Positions 7,799-15,900 of a stretch of 64,000 nt of DNA are shown piece after piece. The position numbers and the translations under genes are program-made. The DNA is from an uncultured Flavobacteriales bacterium (lineage in GTDB: Bacteria; Bacteroidota; Bacteroidia; Flavobacteriales_D; Sanyastnellaceae). The stretch's first letter is position 1. Every line of letters begins with the position of its first letter. The notes below the pieces were generated by a model that did no database searches, was not told the origin of the DNA, and worked only from the letters and a program-made list of their open reading frames with translations. The stretch is from positions 1 through 64,000 of the forward strand of contig CALJKR010000051.1 of NCBI GenBank assembly GCA_937974555.1, written 5' to 3'.

Positions 7799-8485
7799 TT
7801 AGGCTTGGTCATCACTTGACTCAATGACCGTCACCGGCGCTTCTTGCGTCTTGAAAAATCGTTTTTGAAAAAGAAGCAAAAACACAATACCCACTGAAAT
7901 AGCGGCATCGGCGATATTGAAAATGGGCGGAAACAAAGGGCGAATTTCACCACCCCATACTGGAAACCATTCCGGAAAATGCATCCACTTGGTAATGTGA
8001 ATCATGTCCACTACATTGCCCATCAGGGGCGCTGCATAACCCTCACCATTGATAGTGGCAACATCTCCGTAAGGAATGTAATCCTCGTATTGTGCGTCAT
8101 ATACGGAGCCTTTATCGAAGATTACTCCGTAAAATACGCTATCCAAAATATTGCCCAGGGCACCTGCCAATATCAAACTCATGCATGCGATAAAGGCCAC
8201 TGAAGCCTTTTCTTTGATCAATCGAATAAGATACCAGGTGATTCCTGCAAAAACCAAAATTCTAAAGGAGGTGAGCAGCAGTTTTCCGCTTTGTCCTGGA
8301 AGCATCCAACCAAAGGCCATTCCTGGATTCTCAACAAATTGAATGTTGAGCCATTGTGGAATTACCACAATGGCTTCACCATAATAAAAATGCGTTTTAA
8401 TGTACAACTTTACCCATTGATCAAAAATGATCACCGCAGTAAAGATGGCAATCGCCCACCACGCTCTTCTGTCCCAATTCTTCAT
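7799..8485 (-). CDS. lspA: Lipoprotein signal peptidase (signal peptidase II)
   Basis: 228 residues, an inner-membrane aspartyl protease that removes signal peptides from prolipoproteins after lipidation. Four membrane spans are visible. The catalytic aspartates lie in GNVVDMIHI (Asp160) and FNIADAAISVG (Asp193), with FDQWVK near the N-terminus and FVENPGMAFGW as further family marks. The insertion between residues about 120 and 155 is usual in Bacteroidota LspA. The start is ATG 8485, or the adjacent GTG 8488 whose G is the last base of the upstream stop. The tight coupling indicates an operon with the dksA-like gene. Several lipoproteins in this window would be its substrates. Confidence 0.93.
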   Translation of the reverse strand: MKNWDRRAWWAIAIFTAVIIFDQWVKLYIKTHFYYGEAIVVIPQWLNIQFVENPGMAFGWMLPGQSGKLLLTSFRILVFAGITWYLIRLIKEKASVAFIACMSLILAGALGNILDSVFYGVIFDKGSVYDAQYEDYIPYGDVATINGEGYAAPLMGNVVDMIHITKWMHFPEWFPVWGGEIRPLFPPIFNIADAAISVGIVFLLLFQKRFFKTQEAPVTVIESSDDQA

Positions 8486-8487
8486 CA

Positions 8488-9594
8488 CTATTGCATGTTC
8501 TTGGCTTCAATGCTCAAAGTAGCATGAGGCACCAAACGCAGGCGTTCTTTTGGAATTAATTTTCCTGTTACACGGCAAATGCCGTAGGTTTTATTCTTGA
8601 TTCGCAACAAAGCATTTTCCAATGATTGAATAAATTTCTCTTGACGAGAAGCCAACTGCGCAGTTTCCTCACGGTTGGTGGTATCACTACCATCTTCCAT
8701 CATTTTAAAAGTTGGCGACGTATCATCTGTACTGTTATCACCCTCGTGAGACAAACTTTGCTTCAACTCCTCCAAATCTGATTTGGCTTGCACCAATTTC
8801 TCTTTGATCAAAGATTCAAATTCAGCCAAATCTTTATCTGAGTATCGTTGAGAAACCACGGGTTTTTCAAAAACTGGCTTTGCAACGGGGCGAGGAGCTT
8901 CTATAACAGGGGCTACCACTTTAGGAGCTTCTACTTTTTTTGGAGATTCTACTTTCTTGGCTACTGGTGCAGCGACTGCCTTCTTCGCAGCAGGTTTTGC
9001 TGCGGGCTTGGGCGCTGCTTTCTTGGACGGTGCAATGTTTGTTGCCCCTTTCGCTGCTGCCTTCTTGGCTACTGGCTTCGCCACTGCTTTCTTGGACGGG
9101 GCAATATTTATTGCCCCTTTCGCTACCGCTTTTTTTGCGGCTGGCTTGGCCACTACCTTCTTCGCTGCAGGTTTTGCGGCTGGCTTAGCAACTGCTTTCT
9201 TGGACGGGGCAATATTTATTGCCCGTTTCGCTACTGCCTTTTTTGCTGCAGGTTTTGGTGCTACCTTCTTGGCTACTGGCTTCGCCACTGCTTTCTTGGA
9301 CGGGGCAATATTTATTGCCCCTTTCGCTACTGCCTTTTTTGTTGCGGGCTTTGCAGCCGCCTTCTTAGCAACTGGCTTTGCTATTGCCTTTTTCACCGCT
9401 GGTTTCGCTACAGGTTTCTTCGCAACAGGTTTAGCTACAGCCTTCTTAGCCGCTGGTTTCGCAACAGGTTTCTTCGCAACAGGTTTAGCTACAGACTTCT
9501 TAGCTGCTGGTTTCGCAACTGCTTTTTTGGCCACAGGCTTAGCTGCCTTTTTAGGTGCAACTTTTGTATTTTTCTTCACTACTTTTTTAGCCAT
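8488..9594 (-). CDS. TraR/DksA-family protein with long histone-H1-like Ala/Lys/Pro tail
   Basis: 368 residues in two parts. Residues 1 to about 235 are low-complexity AKKPVAKPAAKK repeats, interrupted four times by an INIAPSKK-type (NIAPSKK) element. From about 255 there is a DksA-like coiled coil (DLAEFESLIKEKLVQAKSDL) and a zinc-finger-like end, YGICRVTGKLIPKERLRLVP. That finger keeps only one of the four zinc cysteines, which is common in Bacteroidota TraR-type proteins. The C-terminal part suggests RNA polymerase secondary-channel binding; the basic tail should bind nucleic acid, like histone H1. The fusion is larger than the usual approximately 130-residue family member. It lies 4 bases after ileS and just before lspA, so it is probably cotranscribed. 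Confidence 0.8.
   Translation of the reverse strand: MAKKVVKKNTKVAPKKAAKPVAKKAVAKPAAKKSVAKPVAKKPVAKPAAKKAVAKPVAKKPVAKPAVKKAIAKPVAKKAAAKPATKKAVAKGAINIAPSKKAVAKPVAKKVAPKPAAKKAVAKRAINIAPSKKAVAKPAAKPAAKKVVAKPAAKKAVAKGAINIAPSKKAVAKPVAKKAAAKGATNIAPSKKAAPKPAAKPAAKKAVAAPVAKKVESPKKVEAPKVVAPVIEAPRPVAKPVFEKPVVSQRYSDKDLAEFESLIKEKLVQAKSDLEELKQSLSHEGDNSTDDTSPTFKMMEDGSDTTNREETAQLASRQEKFIQSLENALLRIKNKTYGICRVTGKLIPKERLRLVPHATLSIEAKNMQ
9029..9321. repeat. Four copies of a coding hairpin repeat, consensus GGGGCAATATTTATTGCCCC
   Basis: Perfect copies lie at 9098-9117 and 9302-9321, one with a final-base change at 9206-9225, and a degenerate one at 9029-9048. Each is an 8-bp stem with an ATTT loop and encodes the GAINIAPSKK elements of the Ala/Lys-rich tail. 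Surrounding sequence is also repetitive, so this region is prone to slippage and assembly error. Confidence 0.8.
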
Positions 9595-9598
9595 CGCT

Positions 9599-12500
9599 TT
9601 ATGATTTAAGGATGTGAATGTACATTTTGGTTGTTTCGTCCCACTCTACTTCAACCCCTTCATTTAAGCCATCTACCACTGTCAAAGAATCCGCAAGGAC
9701 TTGGTTGCTAATATATTGGGAATTTGCTTCAATCGCATCATTCCAAAGTGAATTTGCAGTTAATCGTATGTGAATACGGTCTGTAACCTCTAACTGGCTT
9801 TCCTTTCTGAGATTTTGGACTCGATTGACGATTTCACGGGCAATTCCTTCTGCCTTCAACTCCGGTGTAATGGTGATATCCAAGGCAACCGTAAGATTGC
9901 CATGGTTGACAACCTTCCATCCGGGAATATCCACTGGGATAATTTCCACATCCTCATTAATCAATTCCATATCACCGATGGAGGTTGGAACGATGGTCTT
10001 GGCATGCTTTTCAATTTCCTCGATCATGCGCTGCCCATTGACCTCCGCATAATTCTGAACCTCTTTCATGGCCTTGCCACATTTCTTGCCCAAGGTCTTG
10101 AAATTCAATTTCAAATTCTTGACAAACTTCGATTCACTTTCATGAACAAAAAGCAATTCTTTGACATTGACCTCGGACAAGATTAAATCCTTCACCGCGT
10201 TGATGCCTGCAATTTGATGATCACCCACCACGGGGATTTTAACCGATTGCAGGGGCTGACGCACCCTGATATTTACTTTTTTACGAATTGACAACACCAT
10301 GGAAGAGATGCGTTGTGCACTTTCCATGTTGTGCTCCAATTCTGGTAAAATGAAGTCTTTATTATAACTGGGCCAATCGGATAAATGCACCGAATCTTTG
10401 CCCTTGCCACAAGTCAATTGCAAGTACATCCAATCCGCAAAGAATGGCGCAAATGGCGAGATCAACTGAGAGACAACCGTCATGCACTCATGCAGGGTTT
10501 GATAAGCCGATAGCTTATCACCCGTCATTTCACCGTGCCAAAAACGCTTTCTTCCCAATCGCACATACCAGTTGGATAGATGTACATCGACAAATTCATC
10601 AATCGCGCGTGCAGCGGGTGTTGGATCAAAAGAGGACAGATGGTTGTCCACAAATTGAATCAAAGAATTCAATCGGGAAATAATCCACTGGTCCATTTCT
10701 GGACGCTGCTCAACCGGGATTGCCTGTTCTGCGTTGTACTCAAACGAATCAATGTTGGCGTAAATCGCAAAGAATTGATACGTATTCAGGAGAGTACCAA
10801 ACAACTTGCGTTGGGTTTCCACGATACCCTCGGTATCAAATTTTAAATTATCCCAAGGCTGTGCATTGGTTAACATGTACCAACGGGTGGCATCGGGTCC
10901 ATATTTGGAAAGCGTAACAAACGGATCTACGGCATTGCCCAATCGCTTGGACATCTTGTTGCCGTTTTTATCCAATACCAATCCATTGGAAACAACATTC
11001 TTATAGGCCACAGAATCAAAACAAGCAGTAGCTATCGCGTGCAACGTATAAAACCATCCACGGGTTTGGTCCACCCCTTCTGCGATAAAATCCGCTGGGA
11101 AAGCTTTGCGTTCATCGATCAACGCTCTATTTTCAAATGGGTAATGCAACTGCGCATAGGGCATGGAACCACTATCAAACCAAACATCGATCAAATCAGA
11201 CTCGCGCTTCATGGGCTGTCCGTTGGCACTCGTCAAAATCCATTGATCAACGTAAGGTTTGTGCAAATCAAACAATTCATAATTCGAAGCTGTAAAGTCA
11301 CCCACTTCGAAATTGGCCAAAGGATTGCTTTCCATGTGGCCCGCTTGAACTGATTTTTCCAATTCCAGTTTCAATTGCTCCACAGACTCAATGCAGATGG
11401 ACTCTTTGCCATCCTCTGTCCGCCAAATGGGCAATGGAATTCCCCAAAATCTAGAACGCGACAAATTCCAATCATTGGCGCTCTCCAACCAATTTCCAAA
11501 ACGACCCGAACCCGTAGCCTCGGGTTTCCAATGAATGGTTTTGTTTAATTCTACCATTCGCTCTCTGATCTCGGGAACTTTGATAAACCAAGAATCCAAT
11601 GGGTAATACAAAACTGGTTTATCTGTTCTCCAGCAATGGGGATAGTTGTGCGCGTATTTTTCTTTTTTGAACAGCTTCCCTTCTGTCTGCAATTTCAATA
11701 CAATGCGATCATCTACACTCAAATATTTGAGTTTACTGGTATCAGCAATAACAGAGGAAAGGCGATCTTGCTGAATGCTCAACTCGTCCGCCTTTTCAGT
11801 AACTGAATAATAGTCTTCTTTTACAAACTCCTCCCCATACAAGAAAACACCATCTTGCACTTCAGGAACAAATCTTCCCCTTCTGTCTACCAGGGTAAGC
11901 GAAGAAATACCGTTTTGCTTGGCCACTCTAAAGTCATCTGCTCCAAAGGAAGGCGCGATATGCACAATTCCTGTTCCATCTTCGGTAGTAACAAAATCAC
12001 CTGTGATCACTTCAAAAGCTTTGCCTTCAGGCTGCACAAACGGCAACAGTTGATGATAGCTTTGTCCTGCCAATGCTGAACCCTTCATCACATGAAGAAT
12101 TTGGTATGGCAATATTTTATCTCCTGACTTATACTCTGCAAAAGACAGCTCCAATCCAGCCTCATTAAAATATTTTCCCATGAGGTTTTGTGCCAAAATC
12201 ACCACTTGCTGTTGTGCACTAAAAGGATTAACTGTTTTCACGACACAATAATCGATGTTGGCACCAACCGCCAAGGCGGTATTGGATGGCAAAGTCCAAG
12301 GCGTGGTGGTCCAAGCCAAGAAATACAGCCGCAGTCCTTCACGAAACTCCGCTAAGAAAGCATCGTCCTTGGCCTGAAATTGCGCAACAGCTGTAGAGTC
12401 TTTCACTTCCTTGTAACATCCGGGTTGATTTAATTCATGCGAACTTAAACCTGTACCGGCAGCTGGACTATAGGGTTGAATGGTAAAGCCTTTGTACAAC

Positions 12501-13018
12501 AAATTCTTTTTATGAAGTTGTGCCAAAAGCCACCAAACGGTTTCAATGTATTTATTGTCGTAGGTAATGTAGGGGTCTTTCATATCTACCCAATACCCCA
12601 TCTCACGGGTCAAAGACTCCCACAAGTCGGTGTATTTCATTACCTCTTTGCGGCAAGCTTTGTTGTAATCTTCTACCGTAATCTTGGTGCCAATATCCTC
12701 TTTCTTGATGCCCAAGGTTTTTTCAACCGCCAACTCAATGGGCAATCCATGGGTATCCCATCCGGCCTTACGTTGCACACGTTTGCCCTTGAGGGTTTGG
12801 TAACGACAAAAAACGTCCTTGATGGCACGTGCCATCACATGGTGAATACCTGGAATTCCATTGGCTGAAGGCGGACCCTCAAAAAATACAAAGGCGTTGT
12901 TAGGATCTTTCTCCTCGACACTTCTTTGAAACACATTCTTCTCCTCCCACAATTGCACAATCTCTTGGGCAATGAGGGGAAGATTCATCCCTTTGACTTC
13001 ACGGTATAGGTTTCCCAT
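9599..13018 (-). CDS. ileS: Isoleucyl-tRNA synthetase
   Basis: 1139 residues; charges tRNA-Ile with isoleucine. The class I signature is GPPSANGIPGIHH (residues 48-60, the HIGH equivalent), the editing domain includes TTPWTLPSNTALAV, and the second signature is NKMSKRLGN. The C-terminal anticodon-binding region lacks the Cys zinc cluster of the E. coli enzyme. Length and HIGH variant place it with the long, eukaryote-like type typical of Bacteroidota, which is often less sensitive to mupirocin (known of the type, not shown here). Start is ATG 13018, with another in-frame Met at residue 11. It heads a group with the dksA-like gene and lspA. Confidence 0.97.
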   Translation of the reverse strand: MGNLYREVKGMNLPLIAQEIVQLWEEKNVFQRSVEEKDPNNAFVFFEGPPSANGIPGIHHVMARAIKDVFCRYQTLKGKRVQRKAGWDTHGLPIELAVEKTLGIKKEDIGTKITVEDYNKACRKEVMKYTDLWESLTREMGYWVDMKDPYITYDNKYIETVWWLLAQLHKKNLLYKGFTIQPYSPAAGTGLSSHELNQPGCYKEVKDSTAVAQFQAKDDAFLAEFREGLRLYFLAWTTTPWTLPSNTALAVGANIDYCVVKTVNPFSAQQQVVILAQNLMGKYFNEAGLELSFAEYKSGDKILPYQILHVMKGSALAGQSYHQLLPFVQPEGKAFEVITGDFVTTEDGTGIVHIAPSFGADDFRVAKQNGISSLTLVDRRGRFVPEVQDGVFLYGEEFVKEDYYSVTEKADELSIQQDRLSSVIADTSKLKYLSVDDRIVLKLQTEGKLFKKEKYAHNYPHCWRTDKPVLYYPLDSWFIKVPEIRERMVELNKTIHWKPEATGSGRFGNWLESANDWNLSRSRFWGIPLPIWRTEDGKESICIESVEQLKLELEKSVQAGHMESNPLANFEVGDFTASNYELFDLHKPYVDQWILTSANGQPMKRESDLIDVWFDSGSMPYAQLHYPFENRALIDERKAFPADFIAEGVDQTRGWFYTLHAIATACFDSVAYKNVVSNGLVLDKNGNKMSKRLGNAVDPFVTLSKYGPDATRWYMLTNAQPWDNLKFDTEGIVETQRKLFGTLLNTYQFFAIYANIDSFEYNAEQAIPVEQRPEMDQWIISRLNSLIQFVDNHLSSFDPTPAARAIDEFVDVHLSNWYVRLGRKRFWHGEMTGDKLSAYQTLHECMTVVSQLISPFAPFFADWMYLQLTCGKGKDSVHLSDWPSYNKDFILPELEHNMESAQRISSMVLSIRKKVNIRVRQPLQSVKIPVVGDHQIAGINAVKDLILSEVNVKELLFVHESESKFVKNLKLNFKTLGKKCGKAMKEVQNYAEVNGQRMIEEIEKHAKTIVPTSIGDMELINEDVEIIPVDIPGWKVVNHGNLTVALDITITPELKAEGIAREIVNRVQNLRKESQLEVTDRIHIRLTANSLWNDAIEANSQYISNQVLADSLTVVDGLNEGVEVEWDETTKMYIHILKS

Positions 13019-13043
13019 TTTTGGCTTAAATTCTATAAGCCTG

Positions 13044-13051
13044 CGAAGATA
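13044..13051 (-). promoter_or_regulatory. ileS: Candidate -7 box TATCTTCG of ileS
   Basis: A TAnnTTCG variant of the consensus, 25 bases before the ileS ATG and 11 bases upstream of the end of pyk. Confidence 0.4.
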
Positions 13052-13061
13052 ACAAGGAAAA

Positions 13062-14480
13062 CTACACCTTGGTGATTTTCACCATATTGGTCATTCCTTG
13101 CTCATTGATGGGCATGGAAGCAATGTTGATGACATATTCTCCATCTTGGATGTAGCCTCTTTTTCTCAATTCGTAGCGAATATCAGCAATGGTTTGATCT
13201 GTGCTCACCATCTTATCGTAGAAAAAAGCTTTGACTCCCCAAACCAAATTCATTTGAGTCAAGATGCGCTTGTTTCCGGTGAATACAAATACGTTTGCGT
13301 GCGGTCTCCAACTGGACACTTTGTATCCCGTATATCCTGTAAAAGACATGGCTACAATGGCCTTGGCTTTTGTTCTTTGCGCCAAACGACATGCAGAGAA
13401 GCAAATGCTATCCGTTAAAAATCGCGACTCGTCTTCGCCATCGGGTGCTTCTTCCTTGTTGTAAACATCCTCACACAATTCCGCTTGGGTGACAATGTTA
13501 TTCATCATGGTGATGGCCTCTACTGGATATTTTCCCACCGAGGTTTCTCCACTCAACATCACGGCGTCAGCTCCGTCAATCACCGCGTTGGCCACGTCCG
13601 TGACTTCTGCTCGTGTGGGGGTCATGTTAGAAATCATGCTTTCCATCATTTGGGTAGCCACTATGACCGGTTTGGAATTTTCTACACACTTGCGGACAAT
13701 CATCTTTTGCACCAATGGCACATTTTGCAATGGAATCTCAACTCCCAAATCACCGCGTGCCACCATCACCGCATCCGTAACAGCGACAATTTCATCGATC
13801 TGTTCAACGGCCTCTGGCTTTTCGATTTTTGCTACCACTTTGGCATGCTTTCCACTCTCCGCAATAATGGCTTTCAATGCAACCACATCCTGCGCATTGC
13901 GAACGAAAGACAATCCAATCCAATCCACCTCCAAAGACAAGGCAAAGTGCAAATCTTCGATATCCTTTTGTGACAAAGAAGGCAAGGATACTTTGGTGTT
14001 GGGTAGATTCAATCCTTTCTTTGACGATAAGACTCCACCCTGCACCACACGTGCCATGACTTCTTTTTTTCCATCCGTGGATTCAATCACCATCACCAAC
14101 TTACCATCATCCAAAAGGATGGATTCACCAGCCTTAACATCGGCAGGAAACTCTTTGTAATTGGTATAAATCACCTCCGAGGTTCCGATTTGTTTTTCGG
14201 TCGTGATTTTTACAATCGCTCCTACTTTCAAATCCACTCCGTTGTTTTCCATTTCACCCACACGCAATTTGGGGCCTTGCAAATCCGCCAACAATGCGGT
14301 ATGGGTTCCCAATTCTTGGTCTATCGCTCGAACATTGTTCACTACTTCCTCATGCACCTCATGGGCGCCATGACTAAAGTTCAAGCGAACAACATCCAAT
14401 CCGGCCTTGATCATTTCTTTCAAAGTCTCTTTTCCCGAAGAAGCGGGACCAATCGTGGCTACTATTTTTGTCTTTTTCAT
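13062..14480 (-). CDS. pyk: Pyruvate kinase
   Basis: 472 residues; converts phosphoenolpyruvate and ADP to pyruvate and ATP, the last step of glycolysis. The N-terminus KIVATIGPAS, RLNFSHG, LADLQGPKLRVG, the catalytic region KIEKPEAVEQIDEI, ARGDLGVE and the SGETSVGKYP motif are all present, so the enzyme appears intact. Its ATG overlaps the stop of the IPExxxVDY gene by ATGA, so the two are translationally coupled in an operon. Confidence 0.97.
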   Translation of the reverse strand: MKKTKIVATIGPASSGKETLKEMIKAGLDVVRLNFSHGAHEVHEEVVNNVRAIDQELGTHTALLADLQGPKLRVGEMENNGVDLKVGAIVKITTEKQIGTSEVIYTNYKEFPADVKAGESILLDDGKLVMVIESTDGKKEVMARVVQGGVLSSKKGLNLPNTKVSLPSLSQKDIEDLHFALSLEVDWIGLSFVRNAQDVVALKAIIAESGKHAKVVAKIEKPEAVEQIDEIVAVTDAVMVARGDLGVEIPLQNVPLVQKMIVRKCVENSKPVIVATQMMESMISNMTPTRAEVTDVANAVIDGADAVMLSGETSVGKYPVEAITMMNNIVTQAELCEDVYNKEEAPDGEDESRFLTDSICFSACRLAQRTKAKAIVAMSFTGYTGYKVSSWRPHANVFVFTGNKRILTQMNLVWGVKAFFYDKMVSTDQTIADIRYELRKRGYIQDGEYVINIASMPINEQGMTNMVKITKV

Positions 14481-14917
14481 CTGCTTTCAAATGGTTGGAA
14501 ACTGGCTTGTATCAAGCGTTCCAATGTTTTTGTTTTTGTTAAATCAATGTCTATCGCCGCTGCAACACCAGGAATGGACTTGATCTTAGGCAACCATTCC
14601 GCCACCATAGATTCTCGCTCGTGGTCCAATTTCATGATAAAATCCCATTTGGCCCACTCCGGAATCAACACCCCGTCTGGTGATTTGTTTTCAAACAAAT
14701 TCACCTCCAACTTCTCCGCATCGCTATAAAATTTAAAACGACAATGTTTGGAAGTACCCCCATTGATATGCGGCATCTCCAAATCCTCTACTCTACCCAT
14801 ATTCAGTCGCAACTGAACATTGAGCAACCAAGCCAAACGAACCTCCATCTCAGAAGAGCTGATGGCGATGAACTCCATCGCATTGCTGTCATAACCCTTT
14901 CCAAAATTGGTGCTCAT
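14477..14917 (-). CDS. IPExxxVDY-family protein
   Basis: 146 residues. The family-defining stretch appears as LIPEWAKWDFIMKLD (residues 84-98), with W-D-F in place of the usual V-D-Y. The remainder is a small alpha/beta protein with no signal peptide. The family is confined to Bacteroidota and regularly found next to pyruvate kinase, as here. Its biochemical role is not known; the conserved coupling suggests a link with pyk expression or activity. Upstream sequence has a good -7 box at 14946-14953. Confidence 0.85.
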   Translation of the reverse strand: MSTNFGKGYDSNAMEFIAISSSEMEVRLAWLLNVQLRLNMGRVEDLEMPHINGGTSKHCRFKFYSDAEKLEVNLFENKSPDGVLIPEWAKWDFIMKLDHERESMVAEWLPKIKSIPGVAAAIDIDLTKTKTLERLIQASFQPFESR

Positions 14918-14945
14918 TTCTTACTTAGTGTACTTCCTACACTTA

Positions 14946-14953
14946 CAAATTTA
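14946..14953 (-). promoter_or_regulatory. -7 box TAAATTTG of the IPExxxVDY-pyk operon
   Basis: Exact TAnnTTTG on the minus strand, 28 bases before the ATG at 14917. A -33 element is not obvious. Confidence 0.5.
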
Positions 14954-14970
14954 GGTGATAAAATTGTTTT

Positions 14971-15900
14971 CTACGTTAATTCCATCGATAATCTTGAAAG
15001 TCCGTTTGGAACGGAGGCTGAAATCCGCACGGGAAGGCCAAAATACAAGGCTTCGTTCTGTTCCCAATGACCCGCAGGAAATCCAAAAGCGATGGGTATA
15101 TCCAAGGCCTTGGCCCATTCCAAGAATATTTGCTCCTCATTTTTTCCCCAAGGATTGTCGGTTGAAAATCCATAAGCCTTGGTATTGTCCTTGATTTGGG
15201 TTAATCCGCCGACCAAGATTCCTACCGCGCCATCCATGGCTCCGGAACGCGCCAAGCCTTGCAGCATGCGGTCCAAATGGTATCGCATTTCATCCACATC
15301 TTCTAAAAAGACTATTTTTCCCTTGGCCTTGAGTTGGGTATTAGAACCCAATTGAGAATAAACCACACTCAAATTGCCACCCACCACAGGCGCGGTTATG
15401 GTTTGCCAATTTTGGGTTTTGCCTTCCCAATGGGTGGTTTCCCAATCACCCATCAATGCACCGCGCAATTGTTTCAGCGCGCGCGGCGTGCAGGAAGGGA
15501 AGGAAATAGGCATAGTAGAATGTATCGTAGCTAATCCAGCCTCATTCCATTTGTTGTGCAATACCGTGATGTCACTATAACCACAAAGCCACTTGGGATG
15601 GTTGACAATCATGTCATTCGGAATAGCATCCACTACACGGACAGTACCATAACCACCGCGAGCAATAAGAATGGCTTGAATGTCATCGCGAAGCAAACAA
15701 GCCTGCAATCCAGCAATGCGGTCGTTATCTTCTCCTGCCAACTGCCCGTATTGAGACCATACCTGGTCCATGATTTCTACCTCCAATCCCCAAGACTTGA
15801 TCTCCGCTATGGCCGGCTGCATTTGCTCAGCGGTCATCCAACGAGCGGTGGCACAAATGCCAATTTTATCGCCTGGCTTGAGATAGCTTGGAATGATCAT
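14971..15900 (-). CDS. Muramoyl-tetrapeptide L,D-carboxypeptidase (peptidase S66 family)
   Basis: 309 residues (310 if the GTG at 15903 is used). S66 serine peptidases cut the terminal D-Ala from murein tetrapeptides during peptidoglycan recycling; relatives (MccF) cleave microcin C. Numbering from the GTG, the triad is Ser110 in CGYSDIT, Glu201 in FLEDVDE and His279 in GFPAGH. LIARGGYG is also typical. There is no clear signal peptide, which supports a cytoplasmic recycling role. The start overlaps the metG stop (GTGATG), so it follows metG in an operon. Confidence 0.9.
   Translation of the reverse strand: MIIPSYLKPGDKIGICATARWMTAEQMQPAIAEIKSWGLEVEIMDQVWSQYGQLAGEDNDRIAGLQACLLRDDIQAILIARGGYGTVRVVDAIPNDMIVNHPKWLCGYSDITVLHNKWNEAGLATIHSTMPISFPSCTPRALKQLRGALMGDWETTHWEGKTQNWQTITAPVVGGNLSVVYSQLGSNTQLKAKGKIVFLEDVDEMRYHLDRMLQGLARSGAMDGAVGILVGGLTQIKDNTKAYGFSTDNPWGKNEEQIFLEWAKALDIPIAFGFPAGHWEQNEALYFGLPVRISASVPNGLSRLSMELT

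Noticed and set aside
9029..9321. CRISPR-like spaced hairpin repeats
   Set aside because: Unequal spacing (69, 108 and 96 bases), the repeats are in frame within a coding sequence, and no cas genes are nearby.
8957..9604. Open frames of 215-253 codons with regular FATAFLATG-type or Cys/Arg-rich repeats on the plus strand
   Set aside because: They mirror the Ala/Lys repeat gene; the regularity is a by-product of the repeated minus-strand codons.
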